Below are positions 39,426 to 46,190 of a DNA stretch of 46,190 nucleotides, one piece after another. The position numbers and the translations under genes are program-made. The stretch comes from Oscillospiraceae bacterium. Its GTDB lineage: Bacteria > Bacillota > Clostridia > Oscillospirales > Ruminococcaceae. Positions within the stretch are counted from its first letter, which is position 1, and each line of letters opens with the position of its first letter. The DNA lies in contig JAAVIF010000051.1 in NCBI GenBank assembly GCA_014799365.1, positions 32,766-78,955 on the forward strand, read 5' to 3'. The notes under the pieces were generated by a model. The model was not told where the DNA came from, did no database searches, and saw nothing but the letters and a program-made list of their open reading frames with translations.

Positions 39426-42400
39426 ATGAAAAACAATAAAAACGTCATAAATTCGGCGCAAGCAAAGCAAATAAGCAGGCCGAAAGCAGGCTCACTGTAT
39501 TCTCCCGCCTTTGAACACGACAACTGCGGCATCGGCGCGGTTGTCGACATCAGGGGAAAAAAGTCTCACGACACGGTGGAAAAAGCCCTGACCATTGTCG
39601 AGACCTTGGAGCACCGCGCGGGCAAGGACGCCGAGGGCAAGACAGGCGACGGCGTGGGAATACTGCTTCAGATCTCGCATAAATTTTTTAAAAAGGTTAC
39701 TAAAGAATTGGGCATAGATCCGGGCGGCGAAAGAGACTACGGCGTAGGCATGTTCTTTTTCCCTCAGAACGAGCTTGCACGTAATCAGGCCAAGAAAATG
39801 TTTGAGATAATCGCCGACAAGGAAGGGCTTAAAATATTGGGCTGGCGCGTTGTTCCCGCCTGTCCCGAGGTGCTGGGACAAAGGGCGGCGGAGTGCATGC
39901 CTTACATAATGCAGTGCTTTGTGCAAAGGCCCTCCGACGTGAGAAAGGGAATTGACTTTGACCGCAAATTATATGTGGCAAGGCGCGTTTTCGAGCAGAG
40001 CAACGAGGATACCTACGTAGTTTCCCTGTCCGGCCGCACCGTGGTGTACAAGGGAATGTTTTTGGTGCAGGACTTAAGGAAATTTTTCCCCGATCTGCGG
40101 GATAAGGATTACGAAAGCGCGATAGCTATGGTTCACTCCCGTTTTTCCACCAATACAAACCCAAGCTGGCAACGCGCTCACCCTAACCGCATGATAGTAC
40201 ACAACGGCGAAATAAACACTATCAAGGGCAACGCCGACAAGATGCTTGCCCGCGAGGAAACCATGAAGTCGGAGCATCTTAAGGGCGATCTGGATAAGGT
40301 TCTGCCTGTTGTAAACACCGAGGGCAGCGATTCGGCAATGCTGGACAACACCCTTGAGTTTTTGGTCATGAGCGGCATGGAGCTTCCTCTTGCCGTTATG
40401 ATAACTATTCCCGAGCCTTGGGACAACAATGAAACTATCAGCAAGGCAAAACGTGATTTTTACCAGTATTACGCTACCATGATGGAGCCGTGGGACGGTC
40501 CTGCTTCGATTTTGTTCAGCGATGGAGATATTATGGGTGCGGTGCTTGACCGCAACGGACTGCGCCCCTCGCGTTACTATATCACAAAGGACGGTCTTTT
40601 GATACTTTCCTCCGAGGTGGGAGCCTTAGAGGTCGACCCCGCGTCGATAGTGGTAAAGGAAAGACTTCGCCCCGGAAAAATGCTGCTTGTGGATACCGTT
40701 CAGGGTCGTGTTATAGACGACGATGAATTAAAGGAAAACTATGCCGCAAGGCAGCCCTACGGCGAGTGGCTTGACGGCAATCTTATAAAGCTGACCGATC
40801 TGAAGATACCCAACATGAAGGTGGAGGATCACCCCTACGAGGAAAGAAAACGCTTGATGAAAGCTTTCGGATATACCTACGAGGACGTTATGACCTCTAT
40901 TCTCCCCATGGCCAAAACGGGAGCGGAAAGCATTGCTGCAATGGGTACTGACAGTCCCTTGGCAGCCCTGTCATCTCAGCCTCAGCCGCTGTTCAATTAC
41001 TTTAAGCAGCTTTTCGCGCAGGTGACCAACCCTCCCATTGACGCAATACGCGAGGAGGTAGTTACCTCCTCCACCGTTTACATAGGCGAGGACGGAAATA
41101 TTTTGGAGGAACGCCCGGAAAACTGTCAGGTAATAAAAATAGAAAACCCCATTCTTACCAATACCGACATGCTTAAAATAAAAAACATGAAGGCAAGCGG
41201 CTTTAAGGTGGCGGTAATCCCCATTCTTTACTACAAAAACACCTCTCTCAAAAAAGCACTTAACCGTCTTAATCTTGAAGCGGACAAGGCGCACAGCGAC
41301 GGGGCAAATATACTTATTTTGTCGGACAGAGGGGTAGACGAAAACCACGTTGCCATTCCCTCATTACTGGCGGTATCGGCTTTGCACCAGCACCTTGTTG
41401 TTACCAAAAAGAGGACGTCTCTCGCGGTGATACTTGAAAGCGGCGAACCCCGCGAGGTACACCATTTCGCAACGCTCTTGGGCTACGGCGCAAGCGCGGT
41501 AAATCCTTATCTTGCGCAGGAGGCTATACAAAGCCTTATTGCCCGCGATCTTCTGGATAAGGATTACTACGCGGCGGTGGACGATTACGACAGTGCCATA
41601 CTTCACGGCATAGTAAAAATAGCTTCAAAAATGGGAATAAGCACCATACAGTCTTATCAGGGTTCTCAGATATTTGAAGCCATAGGCATAAGCAGAGAGG
41701 TCATAGATTCTTACTTTACGGGTACGGTAAGCCGCGTCGAAGGCGTCAGCCTGAAGGATATAGAAAGAAACGTTGACCGTCTGCACACCATGGCCTTTGA
41801 CCCCTTGGGCCTTAAGACCGACGACACTCTGGACAGCAGAGGCAGTCATAAATTCAGAAGCGGAAAGGAAGAACACCTTTACAACCCTCAGACCATACAT
41901 CTTTTGCAGCAGGCGGTGAGAACGGGGGATTACAAGCTTTACAAGCAGTACTCCCATATGATAACCGAGGAGATGAGTCCCGTTAATTTAAGAGGGTTAA
42001 TGGACTTTTACTTCCCCGAAAAGGGAATAGATATAAGCGAGGTGGAAAGCGCGGACAGCATAGTGCGCCGCTTTAAAACGGGGGCCATGAGCTACGGTTC
42101 TATCTCGGAGGAGGCTCACGAAACCTTGGCCGCCGCCATGAACGCTCTTCACGGACGATCCAATTCGGGCGAGGGCGGCGAAAGCGACGAAAGACTGGAC
42201 AGCAAGGGTACGGAAAACGACCGCTGCTCCGCTATAAAGCAGGTGGCTTCGGGACGGTTCGGAGTTACTTCAAAATATTTGAACAGCGCGGACGAAATAC
42301 AGATAAAAATGGCTCAGGGCGCAAAGCCGGGCGAGGGCGGACATCTCCCCGGAAAAAAGGTGTACCCGTGGATAGCCAAAACCCGTCATTCCACCCCCGG

Positions 42401-44006
42401 AGTGGGACTTATCTCCCCTCCTCCTCACCATGATATTTATTCCATTGAGGACTTGGCGCAGCTTATTTATGATCTTAAGAACGCCAATAAAGAAGCGAGG
42501 ATAAGCGTTAAGCTGGTTTCGGAATGCGGCGTCGGAACTGTTGCGGCGGGCGTTGCCAAGGCGGGTGCTTCGGTAATTCTGATAAGCGGCTATGACGGCG
42601 GCACGGGCGCGGCACCGAGAAGCAGCATTTACAACGCGGGGCTTCCGTGGGAACTGGGTCTTGCGGAGGCGCATCAGACGCTTATTATGAACGGACTGCG
42701 GGATAAGGTGGTAATAGAAACGGACGGCAAGCTGATGACGGGACGCGACGTGCTTACGGCAGCACTGCTGGGCGCGGAGGAATACGGCTTTGCTACCGCT
42801 CCATTGGTAACCTTGGGCTGCGTTATGATGAGAGTTTGCAACTTAGACACCTGTCCTTTCGGCGTTGCCACGCAAAATCCCGAATTAAGAAAACGCTTTG
42901 CGGGAAAACCCGAATACGTTATAAACTTTATGAGGTTTGTGGCGGAAGAATTAAGAGAATATATGGCAAGGCTGGGAATACGCACCGTTGACGAATTGGT
43001 AGGGCGCGTTGATCTGTTAAAGCGCAGGGAAAGATCGGACGGCCTCGGCGAGGAATTGGACCTGTCAGCCGTTATAACCCCCTCAAAAGAATTTATTTCC
43101 CGCGAAATAAAATACAACGACAAAAAGCCTTACGATTTTAAGCTTTCCGAAACGGTGGACGAAAAGATACTGCTTAAGGAATTTTCGGGAGTCATAAAAA
43201 GCGGCAAGCCCAAAACCGCCGAAATCAAGATAAAAAACACCGACAGAGCTTTAGGTACGATACTGGGCAGCGAGATCACCCGTCACTGCAAGTCCGTACC
43301 CGACGAGGACACCTACAAGGTAATATGTCACGGAGCGGGAGGTCAAAGCTTCGGAGCGTTTATTCCCGCGGGACTTACCTTAGAGCTTATCGGAGACAGC
43401 AACGACTATTTCGGCAAGGGCTTATCAGGCGGAAAGCTGACGGTAAAGCCGCCAAAGGAAAGCGCGTTTAAGGCGGAGGAGAATATAATTATCGGAAACG
43501 TCGCCCTATACGGCGCAACAAGCGGAAAGGCGTTTATCAACGGTGTTGCGGGCGAACGGTTCTGCGTAAGAAACAGCGGCGCGATCGCGGTAGTCGAAGG
43601 CGTAGGCGACCACGGCTGCGAATATATGACGGGCGGCAGAGTTGTCGTTTTGGGAAAAACGGGCAAAAACTTTGCGGCGGGAATGAGCGGCGGTATCGCG
43701 TACGTATTGGACGAAAACAGAGATTTGTACTTAAAGCTGAACAAGGAAATGGTGAGCAGCGGCGAGGTCAGAGAAAAATACGATATATTGGAATTGAAGA
43801 GCCTGATCGAACAGCATGTTGCGGAAACGAACTCCGAAAAGGGAAAGCGTATTCTTGATAATTTTGACGAGTACCTGCCTAAGTTCAAGCGCATTATCCC
43901 TCATGATTACAAGAAGATAACCACCGCGATAATGGAATTCCGCGAAAAGGGCTTGACGGAGGAGCAGGCGCAGATCGAAGCGTTTTACAGCGTGGTCAAC
44001 GGTTAA
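39426..44006 (+). CDS. gltB: Glutamate synthase large subunit
   Basis: 1526 residues from the ATG at 39426 (GGAAAGGGA 6 nt upstream); the in-frame ATG at 39378 lies near the transcription start and is rejected. After a 33-residue leader the class II glutaminase nucleophile Cys34 begins HDNCGIGAVVD and is expected to become the N-terminus. The order is glutaminase, central domain, FMN barrel and C-terminal beta-helix. The 3Fe-4S ligands are Cys1132, Cys1138 and Cys1143 in GCVMMRVCNLDTC. The FMN barrel shows GGTGAAP and the end has GxxGGxxxV repeats. It converts glutamine and 2-oxoglutarate to two glutamates, with electrons from the small subunit encoded next. Confidence 0.97.
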   Translation: MKNNKNVINSAQAKQISRPKAGSLYSPAFEHDNCGIGAVVDIRGKKSHDTVEKALTIVETLEHRAGKDAEGKTGDGVGILLQISHKFFKKVTKELGIDPGGERDYGVGMFFFPQNELARNQAKKMFEIIADKEGLKILGWRVVPACPEVLGQRAAECMPYIMQCFVQRPSDVRKGIDFDRKLYVARRVFEQSNEDTYVVSLSGRTVVYKGMFLVQDLRKFFPDLRDKDYESAIAMVHSRFSTNTNPSWQRAHPNRMIVHNGEINTIKGNADKMLAREETMKSEHLKGDLDKVLPVVNTEGSDSAMLDNTLEFLVMSGMELPLAVMITIPEPWDNNETISKAKRDFYQYYATMMEPWDGPASILFSDGDIMGAVLDRNGLRPSRYYITKDGLLILSSEVGALEVDPASIVVKERLRPGKMLLVDTVQGRVIDDDELKENYAARQPYGEWLDGNLIKLTDLKIPNMKVEDHPYEERKRLMKAFGYTYEDVMTSILPMAKTGAESIAAMGTDSPLAALSSQPQPLFNYFKQLFAQVTNPPIDAIREEVVTSSTVYIGEDGNILEERPENCQVIKIENPILTNTDMLKIKNMKASGFKVAVIPILYYKNTSLKKALNRLNLEADKAHSDGANILILSDRGVDENHVAIPSLLAVSALHQHLVVTKKRTSLAVILESGEPREVHHFATLLGYGASAVNPYLAQEAIQSLIARDLLDKDYYAAVDDYDSAILHGIVKIASKMGISTIQSYQGSQIFEAIGISREVIDSYFTGTVSRVEGVSLKDIERNVDRLHTMAFDPLGLKTDDTLDSRGSHKFRSGKEEHLYNPQTIHLLQQAVRTGDYKLYKQYSHMITEEMSPVNLRGLMDFYFPEKGIDISEVESADSIVRRFKTGAMSYGSISEEAHETLAAAMNALHGRSNSGEGGESDERLDSKGTENDRCSAIKQVASGRFGVTSKYLNSADEIQIKMAQGAKPGEGGHLPGKKVYPWIAKTRHSTPGVGLISPPPHHDIYSIEDLAQLIYDLKNANKEARISVKLVSECGVGTVAAGVAKAGASVILISGYDGGTGAAPRSSIYNAGLPWELGLAEAHQTLIMNGLRDKVVIETDGKLMTGRDVLTAALLGAEEYGFATAPLVTLGCVMMRVCNLDTCPFGVATQNPELRKRFAGKPEYVINFMRFVAEELREYMARLGIRTVDELVGRVDLLKRRERSDGLGEELDLSAVITPSKEFISREIKYNDKKPYDFKLSETVDEKILLKEFSGVIKSGKPKTAEIKIKNTDRALGTILGSEITRHCKSVPDEDTYKVICHGAGGQSFGAFIPAGLTLELIGDSNDYFGKGLSGGKLTVKPPKESAFKAEENIIIGNVALYGATSGKAFINGVAGERFCVRNSGAIAVVEGVGDHGCEYMTGGRVVVLGKTGKNFAAGMSGGIAYVLDENRDLYLKLNKEMVSSGEVREKYDILELKSLIEQHVAETNSEKGKRILDNFDEYLPKFKRIIPHDYKKITTAIMEFREKGLTEEQAQIEAFYSVVNG

Positions 44007-44019
44007 TAAAAGGAGGCAA

Positions 44020-44054
44020 GTTTGAAAGAACTTGAAAAATGTGTTCTTTCAAAC
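44020..44054 (+). other. Perfect hairpin between gltB and gltD
   Basis: Twelve-base arms GTTTGAAAGAAC (44020-44031) and GTTCTTTCAAAC (44043-44054), 11-nt loop, no T run. It lies right after a strong AAAGGAGG site and over a short reading frame. It may set the gltB:gltD ratio by mRNA processing or translational coupling. Confidence 0.7.
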
Positions 44055-44078
44055 ACTTCCTCAAGAGGAAAGGAATGA
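44022..44078 (+). CDS. Possible 18-codon leader peptide before gltD
   Basis: TTG start (44022) 6 nt after AAAGGAGG, reading MKELEKCVLSNTSSRGKE, stop TGA 44076-44078, which overlaps an ATG at 44075 (ATGA) in frame with gltD. The coding signal is too short to judge. The case rests on the otherwise unexplained consensus ribosome site and the stop-start overlap. Confidence 0.35.
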   Translation: MKELEKCVLSNTSSRGKE

Positions 44079-44086
44079 TCATAAAT

Positions 44087-45571
44087 ATGGGAAAACCCAC
44101 AGGATTTCTTGAATATAAACGCTTGAATGCCGAAGCTCTTTCGGTAAAGGAGCGCGTAAAAAACTACGATGAATTTCACCTGCCCTTGTCAAGAGAAAAG
44201 CAGCGGGAGCAGGGTGCGCGCTGTATGGCGTGCGGCGTTCCGTTTTGCCAGTCGGGCTTATTGATAGGGGGTATGGCAAGCGGCTGTCCCTTAAACAACC
44301 TTATTCCCGAATGGAACGATCTTATTTATACGGGCAACTATGAGCAGGCGTACAACCGCCTTAAAAAGACCAACAATTTCCCCGAATTTACAGGGAGAGT
44401 CTGTCCCGCCTTATGTGAATGCGCCTGCACCTGCGGCGTGCATGACGACCCCGTAACGGTGAAACAGAACGAGTACGGGATAATCGAATACGCCTACGAG
44501 CATGGCTACGCAAAGGCGAAAATCCCCGAGGTGCGCACGGGGAAAAAGGTAGCCGTGATAGGGTCCGGGCCGTCGGGACTTGCGGCGGCGGATCAGCTTA
44601 ATCAAAGGGGACATTCGGTAACGGTGTTTGAGCGCAGCGACCGCGTCGGCGGACTGCTTATGTACGGCATACCCAATATGAAGCTGGAAAAGCATATTAT
44701 AGAACGCAAGGTCGAGATAATGAGGCAGGAGGGCGTTGTGTTCGAGGTAAATTCCGATGTGGGCGGAAACGTTGACGCGGCAAAGCTTTCAGAGGATTTC
44801 GATATTGTTATCTTAGCCTGCGGAGCGTCACAGCCCCGCGATATTCAAGCGGAGGGCAGAGACGCAAAGGGAATTTATTTTGCGGTGGACTTTCTGACCT
44901 CAACCACAAAGAGCCTGCTTGACAGCGATCTTGCGGAGGGTTCTTTTATCAGCGCAAAGGATAAGAATGTTGTAATAATCGGCGGCGGAGATACGGGCAA
45001 CGACTGTGTGGGCACTGCGGTCCGTCACGGGGCGAAAAGCGTCATACAGCTTGAAATGATGCCCAAGCTGCCCGATGCGAGAGCCGAAAACAACCCTTGG
45101 CCGCAATGGGCGAGAGTGTGCAAGACAGACTACGGCCAAGAGGAAGCGGCAGAGGTTTACGGCGGCGATCCGAGAGTGTATCAGACTACCGTCAAGGAAT
45201 TTAAGAAGGATAAAAATGGCAATTTAAAAGAGCTTGTTTTGGTCAAGCTTGAAGCTAAAAAAGACGAAAAAAGCGGCAGAGTTCAAATGACGGAGGTCGA
45301 GGGAAGCGAGTACACGACGGAAGCCGATCTGGTGCTTATCGCGGCGGGCTTTTTGGGCAGTCAGTCTTACGTTACAAAGGCTTTCGGAGTGGAAACCGAT
45401 AACAGGAGCAATGTCAAAACCGAAGCGGGAAGGTACGCCACCAATATTCCAAAGGTGTTTGCCTGCGGCGATATGCACAGAGGTCAGTCGCTGGTGGTGT
45501 GGGCTATAAAAGAGGGAAGAGAGTGCGCAAGAGAGGTTGATGAGGCGTTGGTGGGGTATAGTAATTTGTAG
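44087..45571 (+). CDS. gltD: Glutamate synthase small subunit (NADPH, FAD)
   Basis: 494 residues beginning GKPTGFLEYKR, as usual for GltD. N-terminal cysteines for 4Fe-4S clusters (ARCMACGVPFCQSG, SGCPLNN, GRVCPALCECACTCG), FAD-binding GSGPSGLAAADQL, NADPH-binding IIGGGDTGNDCVG, and the C-terminal FACGDMHRGQSLVVWAI. It passes electrons from NADPH to GltB. Start ambiguity: ATG 44087 lies 12 nt after AGGAAAGGA, whereas ATG 44075 touches it; four residues differ. A long repeat begins 8 bp after the stop. Confidence 0.97.
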   Translation: MGKPTGFLEYKRLNAEALSVKERVKNYDEFHLPLSREKQREQGARCMACGVPFCQSGLLIGGMASGCPLNNLIPEWNDLIYTGNYEQAYNRLKKTNNFPEFTGRVCPALCECACTCGVHDDPVTVKQNEYGIIEYAYEHGYAKAKIPEVRTGKKVAVIGSGPSGLAAADQLNQRGHSVTVFERSDRVGGLLMYGIPNMKLEKHIIERKVEIMRQEGVVFEVNSDVGGNVDAAKLSEDFDIVILACGASQPRDIQAEGRDAKGIYFAVDFLTSTTKSLLDSDLAEGSFISAKDKNVVIIGGGDTGNDCVGTAVRHGAKSVIQLEMMPKLPDARAENNPWPQWARVCKTDYGQEEAAEVYGGDPRVYQTTVKEFKKDKNGNLKELVLVKLEAKKDEKSGRVQMTEVEGSEYTTEADLVLIAAGFLGSQSYVTKAFGVETDNRSNVKTEAGRYATNIPKVFACGDMHRGQSLVVWAIKEGRECAREVDEALVGYSNL

Positions 45572-45578
45572 GAGGCAG

Positions 45579-46190
45579 GTTGTTTCCTCAAACGGCGGAA
45601 TGCCTTTTTAACCGGGTTGTTTTTTTTAAAACTGCGTTTTTGGGCTGCGTTTGTTTTATTTGCAGCAAAGTGGTATTTTCTTAATTCTTAAAGCTGCGCT
45701 TTATGAAGTGTTCTCTTTTTTCGGAAGCGAGGTGCAGTTTGCGCTCCCGCGCGGGGCTTAAGGTGACACCAAAGGGGGGAGAAGGTGCAATAAGCTTCAC
45801 CTTATGTGACTTCATTAAAAAAATAGTGCAGGATTTATAATTAAGTTCGTTTACATACACTGGCATGAAAAATCCGGTGAAACTCATTGCCCCACTCTCC
45901 CCCCTTAGGTTTCACCTTAAGAATCCTTTCCTTACCCCCCTCTATTGCGTAGTGCTCAAAATATGTTTTTTGCTCCATAAAATTAGTGCGTGAAATGTCA
46001 CTTATATAACTTGATTGAATTGTTCAATGTCGGAAATTTGCAGTAGTGTTTTATTAACGTTCGGGTCGCGGGCGTTCCGTTGTTTATTAGATTTTTTCAT
46101 TGGTAACGTTGGCTGCTCCCATTGGTTTGTGCAATGTATGATTGTGCTTGCTCTCCCAAATGTGTTGTGCCGCCCTATCCGTTAAAATTG
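45579..46190 (+). repeat. Long non-coding repeat family, copy 3 (runs to window edge)
   Basis: Left end GTTTCCTCAAACGGCGG with GCCTTTTTAA, then AAGCTGCGCTTTATG, the GC block, the hairpin arms CTTAAGGTGACACC ... CTTAGGTTTCACCTTAAG, and the right half from CTCCATAAAATTAGTG to CCGCCCTATCCGTTA at 46185. It lacks the 69-bp module. It is closest to copy 1 in the right half. No gene is seen after gltD. Confidence 0.85.

Overview
The window looks like a chromosomal segment of a spore-forming, fibre-degrading gut Firmicute, most likely a Ruminococcus-like member of the Oscillospiraceae. The grounds are consensus SigA-type promoters with 17-bp spacers, AAAGGA/AGGAGG ribosome sites, a GerA-type spore germination operon, a GatCAB amidotransferase, Firmicute-only families (DUF421 with DUF4363, TSCPD, ANTAR), and several cellulase-type lipoproteins and surface proteins. 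Species cannot be fixed from the sequence alone. No rRNA, tRNA, CRISPR array, prophage or transposase gene was found.

Layout. 1-1.5 kb: start of pheS (leftward, cut by the window edge), a phased decamer repeat, an inverted-repeat element and a MazF toxin. 1.7-6 kb: an SGNH esterase lipoprotein, a DUF3810 membrane protein, an orphan ANTAR regulator and a surface protein with a C-terminal anchor. 6.1-9.2 kb: a peroxide-response cluster (glutathione peroxidase interrupted by a -1 frameshift, TSCPD protein, flavodoxin, OhrR-like MarR regulator, radical SAM protein). 9.3-11.2 kb: aspS. 11.2-12 kb: non-coding repeats. 12-17 kb: a leftward operon gatC - DinB-like - gatA - gatB - small membrane protein - esterase. 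17-25.6 kb: secreted and lipoprotein genes (one a deletion remnant), malQ, a P-loop kinase, a 53-residue RelB/DinJ-like protein and a DUF421/DUF4363 pair. 25.7-31.4 kb: a beta-glucan locus with a surface GH5 endoglucanase, a sugar-binding lipoprotein without permeases, a second anchored surface protein, an AraC regulator and a divergent cytoplasmic GH5 enzyme. 31.6-34 kb: a TIR-MORN fusion protein. 34.2-38 kb: the three-gene germinant receptor operon. 38-39 kb: a large inverted pair of repeats. 39.4-45.6 kb: gltB and gltD. The window ends inside another copy of the long repeat.

The most unusual items are: (i) an 801-residue TIR domain fused to about 22 MORN repeats, standing alone with its own promoter and a palindrome at its start site, a candidate single-gene NADase-type immune or signalling protein; (ii) a family of 0.5-0.6 kb non-coding repeats (four copies) with a long hairpin half and a conserved non-hairpin half, in which a 69-bp nested-hairpin module has inserted at two different points; (iii) a 79-bp perfect cloverleaf-shaped inverted-repeat unit; (iv) a second family of small elements with 14-bp terminal inverted repeats that carry a transcription terminator and sit right behind stop codons; (v) a canonical GGGAAAG slippery heptamer at the exact point where the peroxidase frame breaks; (vi) shared direct-repeat operators (TGTAAx-N5-TGTAAx) before two lipoprotein genes; (vii) two surface proteins that share an unusual N-x-D-T-G anchor signal.
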